Below, one piece after another: positions 49,620 to 61,500 of a stretch of 64,000 bases of DNA (position 1 is the first letter of the stretch; each line of letters starts with the position of its first letter). The position numbers were made by a program, and so were the translations under genes. The notes beneath the pieces are model-generated. The model had not been told where the DNA came from. It saw only the letters and a program-made list of their open reading frames with translations, and ran no database searches. Origin of the DNA: Strix aluco (taxonomy: Eukaryota > Chordata > Aves > Strigiformes > Strigidae); the NCBI RefSeq assembly GCF_031877795.1, contig NC_133933.1, forward strand, positions 8,058,632-8,122,631, given 5' to 3'.

Positions 49620-51989
49620 ATGGCGGGGGGGCGAGGAGGAGGAGGAGGAGGAGGAGGAGGCGGGGGGGGCCCGGCCGATTTCGTGGCTGTCCTCCCGCCG
49701 GAGGTCAGCTCTCGGATTTTCAGCGACCTGGACGTTGAGAGCTTGTGTCAGGCGGCCGTGACGTGCAAGGGCTGGCACCGCGTCATCGAGAGCAACGAGC
49801 GCTTGTGGAGGCACCACTGCTTGAGCGTGAGGGCCGTCTGCCAGCGGGAGATCGACTGCGATCGAGGACATGGGTATTCCTGGAAGGTAAATTTAACGGC
49901 AGTGACGTGATGGCAGCGAGGCTTCAGGGATTGGTACTAGAAATAGGTAAAGACATTCCATCAGCTACAGGTAAGGACATTCCATGGGACGCCTCAGCTG
50001 TCCCAGTGTTAGCCAAAAAGCAGATTTCTCGCCCAGTGTGCGAGAAATAATCACACACTCAGGAGAGACCTTGCTTATTTATTTTAGGGTTGCGCACGCC
50101 AAGGTGCTCGGTGGTTTCCCACAAATCAAGCACACCAGCGGGACTTACTGTACGATATTTATACCCAAAACTTGCAGAGTTAGTGATTTTCCAAGTCCAT
50201 CCTCCTACAATGATTGGTTAGTAATTTACATACAATTATAATACTGCTGCAACAATACTTCTACCACTGTGCGTGCTCAGGGGACGGGCCTTCACCTGGG
50301 CAAGGGTCTTCTTGACCTATAGGTGTGATCTTTAGTATTATAACGAAGGTAGTTCAGCTAAAGACACATGGACCTTGAGTTTGCTTGCCAGGTTGGCAAT
50401 GTATCCTCTTAAAGGTCCTCGCTCAAAGGCAGCTATCTACTTGTTCTTCTGATAAGGGATGCCTTTGGCTCTAACGTATACAAAGAACATCTTTCTTGAC
50501 CTAAGTATAATATAGCTACATTGTTCTCAAAGTGTAACCTTCAACACCAGGCCAATGGGAGAACCGCTGTAATCACAGGGTGGCTCAGTAGTGCTCCCCA
50601 ACAGCTGGACATCTGGTTAAATACGCAGAAAGATAAAAGCAAGGCTGCCATTCCTTAGCCAGGACCACATCTGGCCGGCCCGCACACCCCATTTAGTCTT
50701 CACGCAGCCCTGCACGGCCTCAGCACTGATGTTCATCGTACCAAAGTCTGCACAGCCCTAACATGGAACAAAGCGCATGTCCCAGTAGACAGGGCTGGAG
50801 GGGAGAAGACAATGTACCACCTGCTAGGCAGCGTGTGCTTTCATTGTATTTCATGGGAATAGTTCTGGTGAGGAATGACTTCCTGGAAATTCATCCTGGG
50901 TAGCTCTGCCTCCATATGCGTCCAGGAGGATAAAATTGGGGTAGAGAAAAGGAAACAAGCAGGAGCTCTGGGAAGCTGTTTTGAAACTCTCCCCATACAC
51001 ACTCCCAGTTACAGCTGCTCTGAGGAGTGAGGAGCTGAACAGGCTGGAAAATCTGACACTGTTGGATCCAGCCTGCAAGCTGGGGTAGATCAGGAAAGGA
51101 GTGGTTTCACAGCTACTGTTCTGGACCAGCCAGAGGGTGATCCCCACCTCATTTTAGCTGGTGTGTTTGAGAGCAGGGAGCGGTGGAGGGGTGAAAAGAG
51201 GGAAGCAGCAGCAGCAGCAAAAAAAACCCAGTTCTGGACTCACATTTCAGTAGAGTTGTTTCGGTATGAGGCAAAGCCACAAGCAGGTAGGGGTTGCCCT
51301 TCAAATGTACAGATCTTACTACTCTTGCACAGGAATTTCCAGGGCTCCCTGCACTGATTTTCTATTTTATCGGTATTTTGGAGAGGGGATTTGAAGTAGA
51401 AGCAAACATACACCAAAAGTCAGCATTTTTCTTGCAGTTGGCTGAAGAGAAGAATCCAGCCAGCCTGCATTAAGAGCTCAAACAACAGTTAAAGGTCACA
51501 AATAACCTAAATAGGAAGGGAAAGTGAGAGGCACCTCTTTTAAGGAGTAAGGAGGAAGATGAATTCCTGGTTTAGGGTTTTCATCTTGACCCTCAAAGAA
51601 TTGAGGCAAGAAGCGATTCTCCACCCAACTTAGAACAGAAAAGCTGGAAGTAGACCAAGGTCTGGTTCTTGGCAGCAGTGCACCTTCCTGGGCTTAGCAT
51701 CTAGATTTGCAAAGACATGTTCCAAATGCTTTTTCTAGCATTACTTTTCCAATGCAAAACTTACTTGCATTGAATGCAACTTAAATTGGTTCATTTCCAA
51801 GATTTAGGCTGTCTTTTTTTCCATCAGATCACATTACTGAGAAACTACTGGAAAAGCAAAGTGAAGCAGGAATGGCTGAGTGGGAAATACAGCAACATTC
51901 CTTCACAAAACAGCTTGCCAGAGAAAAGCATGTATCCAATGGATGTGGACACGTGGGGAGAAATCCTGGAAGCAGAACTTGAGAGATGA
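49620..51989 (+). CDS. FBXO48: F-box only protein 48, two coding exons
   Basis: FBXO48 is a small F-box protein, the substrate-binding type of subunit of SCF (SKP1-CUL1) ubiquitin ligases. Exons are 49620-49886 (donor TGGAAG|GTAAAT) and 51828-51989 (acceptor CCATCAG|AT), joined in phase 0, giving about 142 residues. The F-box covers about residues 17-66 (PADFVAVLPPEVSSRIFSDL onward, ending near LWRHHC). The C-terminal part, with VKQEWLSGKYSNI and YPMDVDTWGEILEAELER, is the highly conserved family end. ATG 49620 is the first in-frame ATG; an in-frame GTG lies upstream. The N-terminus is a Gly tract encoded by GGA repeats, unlike the polar N-terminus of mammalian orthologues. Confidence 0.95.
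50001..50603 (-). mobile_element. Solo-LTR-like element in the FBXO48 intron, antisense
   Basis: On the minus strand the sequence starts TGTTGGGGAGC, has a TATA box GGTATAAATATCG (about 50156-50168), an AATAAA signal (about 50080-50085) and ends near GCACA (50037) or GGGACA (49999), the U3-R-U5 order of an LTR. CAGCTG occurs at both edges (49995-50000 and 50602-50607) and could be a 6-bp target duplication, although this places the ends one or two bases off the usual TG/CA. The family is not identified, and it is different from the array LTR. Confidence 0.6.
50604..51827 (+). other. Rest of the FBXO48 intron; no gene seen
   Basis: Short frames on both strands only; no recognised repeat. Confidence 0.5.
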
Positions 51990-52200
51990 GAGACCAGTGC
52001 TGGTTCTTGTAACTCAAGAACCTTCTATCAACAACCCACGGACTTCCAAACTGTAAATATTTTGCTGTTCAAAATCAGTTGTGTCTGCAAACGTAGGATG
52101 AAAGCTTCTCACAAAAAAAAAAAAAAATGTCTTTTTTTTAATTTGCACTTTATCTGATTTTCTGTAAAATTCTAAATTAAATATCCAGTTGTAATTTTAT
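51990..52200 (+). other. FBXO48 3' untranslated region
   Basis: A/T-rich sequence after the TGA at 51987-51989. ATTAAA at 52176-52181 is a candidate polyadenylation signal; the true end could be later. Confidence 0.4.
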
Positions 52201-55200
52201 ATTTGTAAATTTAATGTTCTGTATTGTCAAAAAGATGTTGATTGTACTTTCAGTTTGCACTTTTTATTTTGGAAGGCATTATTTTTAAGAAGAAAAAAAA
52301 AATGTGTGTTTGACTTGAAGTGTATCATATCATCAGCACAACATGAGAACCCACACAGGAAGGCTGGGGAAGGGACAAATCCAGACACTGGAAAGAAAAG
52401 AGGAAGACAAGGCAGTCACCTCAGGATCAGCTGAACTTCCCCAATACCCATCCCAAGGGACAGAGCCCTCGCAGGATCTTCTCTGAAGCTGCACCTGCAG
52501 AGGTGTCAGTGCTCAGCAACGCTGCATTTCCACTGCCCAGTTGTGGGATTTCTGGATTAGGACTCACAGATCCAGGCATCAGGCCGGACTGAAGCAGCCA
52601 CGTAACTTAACAGCCTCTCTACCATTAGCTATGCACTTCAGTCATTTGCATGATGAGGAGTAGAGCGAAATTTACTACTTTAAATAAAATAACTCAGATA
52701 ACCATGCAAGATAACACAACTTCATATAGTTTTGTAGTCAAGCTAAAAAAAAAAAAATTGAGAAACTTATTTTTTTCCTACATTATGATCTCCCATCACA
52801 CAGACCACACAGACCCTGCTTTACCAGCACTGATTTTTGGCACTGACTTTAAAAAACTGCTGCTAGGAAAAGAGGACACGTTATTCTGTGGCACGTTACT
52901 CAACATAAAAGTGACCACAAAATCAATTTATTACAATTCTATTTGAATATCACCTTTCCCTGCCTACTTTGCACTAGAGAGTAAAGTAAGTGGGAAAATG
53001 CTGGGAAAGTCCCTGTTGCTTGAGGTATTCCTACAAAATTCAGTCACCAATGTGGGACCAGTTTTCTATAGGAAGACTTCTACCATGCTTAAGAAACTTA
53101 GTTAATATGAAGTGATTTCAAATCAGCTACTGTGGACTTGGCAGAGGACCTTCTGGCAACATAAGGACAGAAGTGTCCTGTCACGAACATGAAGTTCAAT
53201 GGCATAGATCAGGCCCTATTAGATACAGAGTTTACTTAAATTAGGTGGAGCCCTTACCTTTACCGGGGCCAAATAACACTAGATGGAGCAGTAGAGCAGT
53301 TTTGCTCTGAAAACACAAACCATGGTCCTCTGGGCTAAGACTGGGTAGCGTTTTTTGTTCGATGGTGCTGGTGGTTAAACGAACCATTTGTTTAAACTTG
53401 CTTCCAAATTACGCATTTTTATTTTCTCACAATTGTTTAACCATTGCGGAATAACTGGTGAAAATACCTAGTATTTTTTACTCCCCTTTATTGCAAATGT
53501 CTGGGCTCACTGGCTGCTTGTTGTAGGTGCCTGTATCTACAGGCCAAGGAAGAAACAGAACAGCCTGATGAAACTGGTAGTTCTAAAATGCTTCCAAGAA
53601 GAGTATGTTACCTGATCCCTCTTCTAGTTTGGAGCATTCAGCAGTTGTCATCAAAACTGATCCACTTCCCTCAGCCTCCTACATTTTCCCCATTAAAACA
53701 GGTTTTCAGCTCATAAGCACCAGTACCTTTTCTAAATCGTAGAGTTGCATCTCTAATTGAGACAGCTTTCTCATCAACAACATTGTGTGATGTGATGCAA
53801 TGACTGGACGTTGTTTCTTACGCATCTTTTGCAATTTCTTCCTTATAGGTAAGTGTTAGTCCCAGGATCAGGATCGGGTTTTATAAAGATGCATAACATC
53901 TCCCTTTACTGCCAAAAGAGATGATGCTGTTCTTGTGGGACAACTACTATGTTAGCCAAAATGGATGCAGTACCCAAAATTCACTGAAGCTTCTGCTATC
54001 ACCCTGCTGCTAAATATGGCTGAAGAGTACTGAGTAAAGAGCTTTGCTAAGTATAGTGGGTGTAGCACAAAGCTCAATGACTTGCAAACTTCTTCCTTTA
54101 TTATTAGCTATACTGCTCTAAGATTATGTCTAGTTATCTCAAATTTCAAAAAAAACAAACCACACCCAAGCACAACAGTTTTTCCACTGAAGGTGCTGCC
54201 TCACAGTATCTTTCACCCTGACTTTAAGAGAGCTAGAAGTGAAAAAAAAGTGCATATAAAGAAGAAAATAATACTAGCAGCACATTCTCATCACCTCAGG
54301 AATGCCCAATTTATTAATCGTAAGACAGGAAAAGTGCACAATAATGGACCTAGTCCCTCATCTTTCTCCTGGCCCAGCCTCTCTTAACTCCCAGACATTT
54401 ATCCCCTCTTTCTGCTCCGTTCCTGCCCCTCAGCTGTCAGTTCTCATCTGTCTCAGGATACAATTTTTAAATAGAATAATTATTCTGATATAAATCCTGA
54501 CACAGAGTTGTTTCACCACGCACTGAGCTGTAGCTTTTCTCCATTCTCGTATGAGCGTAGGAATCACCGGTATCTCATGCCTCTACCTCTGTCCAAATCA
54601 GGTGGCTGTGCTTCTTTAAACGAAGAATTATACACTCAGCTATACAATTAGACAAGGCCTGGATCTTTAAATCTGGAGTAGCAGTGGTGCGAGTTTCTCA
54701 TGAAAAATCTGTTACTGAAAGAAGAAAACAAGTATTTAAGTACAAGTTCTCATGAAAACAAAGCTTGCTTCCCCTCCCCATTCTGAGCCCCTCCTTTAAG
54801 GGTTTTAATTCACCCTGAAGATTTCATTACATCAATTCTGGTCTTCTGTTCTACCCCTCTCTGCCCCTGCACCACCTACTCGGCCTCTCAGCTCAGCTGC
54901 AGACTGGATGTGCTCTCTTCCCTTTAAAGACACCCCAGCAGCATCCGTCACTCCAAACGGTGACACTTCGCACACCAGCTGGTTTGGGCTCATCGCCTTC
55001 CCCTCCTACCTGCAAACAACCACCACTGAGATGCCAGCAACAGGAAGATTGTACTGGTGCCTAAATTAGCACTAATGCGTAGGTATCCTCCCCAGAGAGC
55101 ATCCTCAGCAGCTAAGTCAAGCACACGTAAAACCCACCTACCACACCAGGACACGCGCCAGCTCCCCTCACACCTAGGGGGCTGGTAAAACCCTTTTTCC

Positions 55201-58200
55201 ACTCTACTGCCCAGCTCTCTCACCCGTAAGTTTTTGAGGAAGCGGAAAGTTCTACTTTAGCAAACCCCACTGACCTTCCCACTGCATTCACATGCCACTT
55301 CTACCCTCCTACTCGGAAGGTGTCAGCTGCAGAAAGGTGCCCGAGGCACCCATCACCCAGGTATCCTGTTAGCCACACGTTTACCTTCCTGCCTGCCCAG
55401 CTTTCCTAAGACAGGCAGGCTTTTTGAGGGAGCACGTGAAGCTTGTGCAGTGCAGAGCAAATCGGATGTCCTCCACCCACACCCCCCAACTATGCAACGC
55501 GGGCTTAAACCAGCCAGGCTTCTGGGATGAAAAAAAAGTTTCCCTGCTGTGCAAAACATTCCGAGCTGCTGCACACAGCTGGACATCAAAATGCCGTGCA
55601 CTGAAGCTCAACCTGAGGTCCCCTGAGGTCAGTATTTTATTTCTGCATTTCCAAAAATGCCCTGTGATGTTAGAACCTTGCTTGCAACCACTCGGTACTG
55701 CAGTGCTCCATTTCTGAAGGGAGGAGCTGACACTGTGGCTTTATTTCATCATGGTGCAGGATGTGGCTTTGGGCCATTGCCATTAGCAGTCAGACTAAAT
55801 GAAAAAGAAAGCACGAGCTGTTTAATCACTACAGTCATTTCTTCATTAGGCCACCCAAATTTCAAAGCTCATTTTGTCAAGAGAAGTGTTTCTTCTGATA
55901 GGCTGGCACTAATGTTTCATGTTTCTATCCTGGTCATCTCTGGAAGGTACCAAGTGACAGAGTTATCCCAACTGAAAACAGAACAGGTGGGCTCAAGACT
56001 GGGGTTAGCTGCTTCGGCCCACCAAAGCTGACAGAAAGGTAGTAAAGGCATACGGATAGGGGAATTTGGGGGGTGCGGGTGGTTTTTTATTTACTCTCCA
56101 AACAAACTTGGGTAGACCCATATCAGATTCCCAAGAGCATCCTGACAATTTGCGGTTGTTTTTCAGCATATGTTCAGAAAAGTCTGTCCCCAAAACCACG
56201 GAAGAAATCACCTGTTGCATTTAACACTGCAAGTCAGCAGCAGCTTCTGATCAGCACAACGCTAAGAATTTGGGGTTGGCGGTGGCTTTTCTTTTCCTAG
56301 GCCTCAGTGATGAGGGCTAGACCCACTTCTACTATTTTCGTAAACCAACAAAACCTGAGCTACAGCTGTGGGTAGGAGGGGAAGAAAGAGAAAGGTGATG
56401 AACAGCAAACTCAAGATGAAACCCAAGAGGAAAATTCTGTGTACCGACACAGTTACCTGCAGCCCCTCCCAACTCCTCAGAATCATCCTGTCAAACACTG
56501 CCAGTCATGTCCAGCAACCATGGATTTACAAAGCCGGGGAGAATAAAAACCAGCCTGCTAGAGCATGCAAATTAGGTACAACATTAGCTTTTTTTGATCC
56601 ACATTTTAAAATATTCTTAGAACCGCACATGTTGGTTTTAATGCACAGTCCTTAAAACTTTTAACAGGCAAAGGAGCCGCTGCTTGCATGTTGACTGCGT
56701 AAGTTTTGTCGATGAGATGCCAGACAGTTGAAGCTCTACACAGAGACTTCTCCAGATGTCACAGGACACCATTGGCCATGAGATAATGTATTAACCACAG
56801 CACTAAATATTGCTTTTAAACATCTCAGTGATCTCAGAACACCAAATACATAAGGCCACAAGATGCTACCAGCTACCTATTGGAGGATTCAAAAGGCTGA
56901 ATTGAAAGTATGGGTTGAGCAAGCTGGGAACAGAAAGAAAACTTCAAGCAAACAAACCAGCCACCTTAAGCCTTTAATCCTAACAGGGGAAAACAGAAAA
57001 GTTGACAAAAGCAAAATATTTTTTTTTGCAGCAGTACCTTACAGCTAATAAATGAAATATGACACTACCCCATAAGAACTTTACCCGTCTGTTCAACTGA
57101 GGGAATATTTTCAGTAACTTCCACTATTTTTCCATCATAATACTAAAGAACAAGAGTACTGTACAAATTTGGCTAGGAGATCCTAACGCCTAGGTTTCTC
57201 AAGATGCAGTATATAGCCATTTGACAGCATGGCAAATAACAGAAACGTGCCTCAAGTTTCATTTAGCATAGCTGACCAAACTCACCAGCTTTTCCCATGC
57301 GCCTTTATTTTTGAACACCACGAGTCTGTAGACAATTTCACCACGAAATTATACTGCTCTTTAAAGTCATTCTAAGATGCAAATCTTATCAACACATGGT
57401 AACACTGGGGGCTCATCAAATACTTATATAGGGAGACTATAATGGCACTCACAGAATTTCTGATATGAATTTGCCAAACTGCTCAAAAGGCTGCAGACAG
57501 TAGCTCATACACTATATCTAGTTTGTTTTCAGAGTGTCTTATTTCAGAACAAATAGCTGTCATAGCAATGTCCTTTTCCTGATTAAATATTATTTCTAAT
57601 TAATGATATTGTACAGTATCTTCACCTCATTACATTTCATTCTTATATTCTTTTTTGTTATATAAGAGAATCCTATTAAGTCTGTTTAAATAATCTATAA
57701 AATCCAGCAGAATGCTGATTTTCCATTTATTCACCCAGAGTTGTTCAGGCAACAAAAAAGCTTTATTTGCTCAAAAACTGTCAAAAAGAAAAGCATTCAG
57801 TTCAAAGAGATATGAAAGATGAGGCACCAAGGGGAAGATTACAGTACTGTCTCTAATTCATTGGCCTTCCACCTCTGACACTAGCTTTTGTTAAACATGC
57901 AATCCAAATTAAGAGAGAAATGTACTATTTTTGATATTATCAGACAAAGCAATCACTCCTTAACTTTCTCAGACGTCTTGCATTTTCAGACTTATCAGGT
58001 ATTTCAACAAATTCAGAACACAGTATTCACCTTCCATACCCTTCGAACTCATACTGTTTCTCTTTTTTTTTTTTTAGTCAATACATTTTTTTAATGGGAA
58101 AGGAACCATTTATTACATTCTGAGTGTTTTATTTCAGTGTTCACCTGAAAGGTTCTTGTGGGACATGCAAAGCATTTTGTTTCTACTACAGCAAGCACTT

Positions 58201-58400
58201 GCTACAAAAAAAAAAAGATTACTTTCTCATTTTCTGTCTTGCTTTCTCCATACTAAATCCAAAATGGTAAATACAGGTCAGTCTCTTATATTTTAGATAC
58301 AAAGAAAGTTGAAATCTATAGATAAATTCAGATTCTTGGTTTAAATGCAGATTTAGATCTAGGTTTTATTTTGTGGCATAAACTCATCACAAAGTTGGTT
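52201..58400. other. Intergenic sequence; no gene recognised
   Basis: Mostly A/T-rich. A more GC-balanced patch at 54780-55700 has short overlapping frames on both strands but nothing recognisable. I searched by eye for pleckstrin (PLEK), the expected neighbour beyond FBXO48 in mammals, and saw no exon. Confidence 0.45.
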
Positions 58401-58548
58401 CAAGGTCAGATTGGATGGGGCTCTGAGAAGCCTGATCTAGCTGAAGAGATGTTCCTGCTCATTACAGGCAGGGTTGGACTAAAAAAACATTTAAAGGTCT
58501 CCTCCAACACAAATTGTTCTATGATTCAATGATTCTATTTTCCAAGAT
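58400..58548 (+). mobile_element. CR1 LINE 3' tail, plus strand
   Basis: GGTCAGATTGGATGGGGCTCTGAG, GGGTTGGACT and a TTTAAAGGTCTCCTCCAACA block lead to terminal TTCTATGATTCAATGATTCT, the CR1 3' end. It is the only CR1 tail seen in plus orientation here. Confidence 0.9.
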
Positions 58549-61500
58549 TTCTAGGTGCCTTCTGACCTCTACTGTACTGGTTTTTTCCTTTATTTTTTTT
58601 CTTTCAGAAAACATATATCAAATACCTAGCTTCTGGTGGAGTCAGTAATAGATCAGAGCAATCTTCCTTCATTTTCTCATGTGATAATCCTAATGCAGCA
58701 CATCTGAATAAATGTCTCTTCATTCATTTTAATCCCTGAATGTTACTCTGTGATACAACTACCTAGACAACTTCTCTCTTCTACCTTTGTGCATTTGACA
58801 CTAACCTATCACTTAAACCATCTCACTTCCTTCTGCATGTCTGGTCATTTTTCAGAATTCAATCCATTTATCTAATTTAACAAGATTGTGCTGATTGTAG
58901 ATCCTGTCTTCCAAAACAGCTGTGATCCTGCTTAGCCTGCTGATGAAAATGAAAATCCAAATGTTGCAGAATGAGGTTTAAGGTTTTGCTAAGACCCAAT
59001 GTTTTGATTTTTTAAATTATTATTTGGAGTTTTTTGTTTCTGTTTAGTTTGGGGTTTGGGTTTTGAAATGTTCCTTTTTTTCTAATATTCACTTGATTAT
59101 TAAAATTGCTAAGTTACATCTATGGAAAAAATATTTTTTGGGGTAGGATTCATGCTAATAAAGTTTAGTTCAGGGTGTCTCAAAGTGCACAAAATTACTT
59201 TTCCTCTATTACACACATGCAATGGCATTGCTGGTGAAAGATCTTACAACATGGGTAAATCACAGTCAGTTGCTCACTGAAAAATAAAAATGTTATTTGT
59301 CACAGACACTATTTTTATTTATGCAGAAACACCATAATCAGAAAGAAAATTGCAGCAAACAATTCTGCCTTTTCCTAAGCCTTCAAGTCTACAGAGTTCA
59401 CTTCAGTGAAGTAACTTCACCCTAGTTTTGTCAGCTGAGTGCACATTTTGGAGTGATTTTTGTCCATTTTTGGAATAGACATATAGGATCAAAAGTCTAA
59501 TCCCATGGTCCGTAATACATACTTAAAAGAGTATAAGCAAGAGAAAGCATTTAAGACAGTAAACTGTGTCTTTAGCCACCCTGAGGCTTAGACACTTCCT
59601 GAGCCAGGTGAGTTACCTTTGTGTTTAATAGCCTTCAATGGGTTCTACATCCATGAATTTGTCTATTTGGGTTTTTTGAGCTCAGCTGTAAATTTTTTGT
59701 CTGCTGTAGCTGCAAGTTCCACAATGATCAAACAGGGCTGAAAAGAAGATAATACACAACAAGGAGCAAATATACAGGGTTAAAAGGAATAGCTAGGTTC
59801 ATCATTGGGCCATTAATAGATCTTATTTCACTAATCTTCATCATACTTGGCTGGCAGTATCAAAAAAACCCCAATGTAATGCAACAGTTTGCAGTTTAAT
59901 TCTGATATTTTAACTAGGGAGAGCATGGTTTTATATTCAAATTCGTATTACCTAATCAACAGGAAAATAAAAAGTAGAAGATGTAGGAATACCATCATAA
60001 AGTAAGACTAACACTTAAATTAACACTTAAAGCACTTAAAGACTAACACTCAGTACCCATAAAGTAACCAAACATTTACTCATGGCATGTAGGTATAAGG
60101 AGATAAGAGGATGTTTTCGCTGTTCTAGAGGGGTGACTAAAGACTATGTTGTAGCACATCTAAAATGCCACCAAGCAGGTCTGTTTATGTATCTGAGTTC
60201 CAGTATATGAGGCCTAAAAGGCAGAGCCACAAGCTCTCTTCTTAGATTAGGAAGTTTAGGTCAAAATAGCTTGAAGAAGAAGGAGGTGGGGTGAGGAGAA
60301 GAGGAGAAAGGGGAAATTGAAGATGTAACTTGGGAAAAATAGCCTTTCTTTAAGTAAAAATATTAAATTTTTTTAAAAAAACCAGCAACCTCATTTTACC
60401 ACTTATGTACCAGAATGGTAAATATTTCCTTTTATTAATCAGAAAACTGCATAGGAATGTTAAAAATCTGATATGAACAACTCTTCCTATTATTCAAAAA
60501 TACCTCACACATATGTGTTGATTTTGTTACTGCACTTTCACCATCACATACTAAGGAAACACACAGCAACTTAAGTCTTCAAAAGCAGGACACCTACATA
60601 CACTCATAGCAGAAGCAATGAAGGACAAAAGAGATAGTTTCTTGGTTTTCTTTTGATATACTTTGGTGGTTAAGAAAGGATTTTCAGACTTGTGGTGTAG
60701 AAGCAGGTACATGAGAAGACTGATTATACATTGATTTATATAACTGATAATCTGTCAGCAATAGGTTGTTCTAGTATATTTGATAAAGAGAAAGGGGCTA
60801 ATGGCAATACTCTAAGAAGAAAGGTCTCAGTGTCCTCTTAATATCTGAGTTTGAGGACATGGGAAGATTGGGATGACTAGTTTTGGATTTTTTGCTTTTT
60901 TTTTTTTAAATTAAACTAGTCAATTCCCAGCTCCTCCTCCTCTCCCTTGATCACTCTGGTTTATTAATATTCAAAATTTTGGTGAAAGACATACTGAAGG
61001 CAAATTTTTAAAATTACATCATTTCCCTCCCTTTCAATGTCTGGAAACAAAAATCAATCCATCAGTTTCATCAGCATTTGCCTTCAATTCTTTTCCTCCC
61101 TCCTTCTCAGTCATCTTTCAGTGGGATGGAGAAAGAGAGGGAAACATGTTGCCATCTTTAAAAAAGGCAGAGTCTATGCAGGGCAGGTGAAGAGTTTTAC
61201 TATACCCCATTACACTTACAGTGGAAGTTCAATGAAATATGAAAAGCAGCATTTTCCTCAGCTTTCATACACAGTTTTACTCTCCCTTCAACCAAATTGA
61301 AAGGAAAAAGAATTAAGCAATCTACAAGAACCAGAAACAAAGTGTGGAAAGCCACAATTTTGGTTCTAAATGCAAAGCAGGAAGTCCTATGTTCTAACCG
61401 AGGGGAAAAAAAAAATACTTATTTTGAAGCCAAATGAGAAGCTCTATTTCAAGAAGCCTCACGAGTAACAACAAAAGAAGAACCTTGTTTTCAGTCAGAG

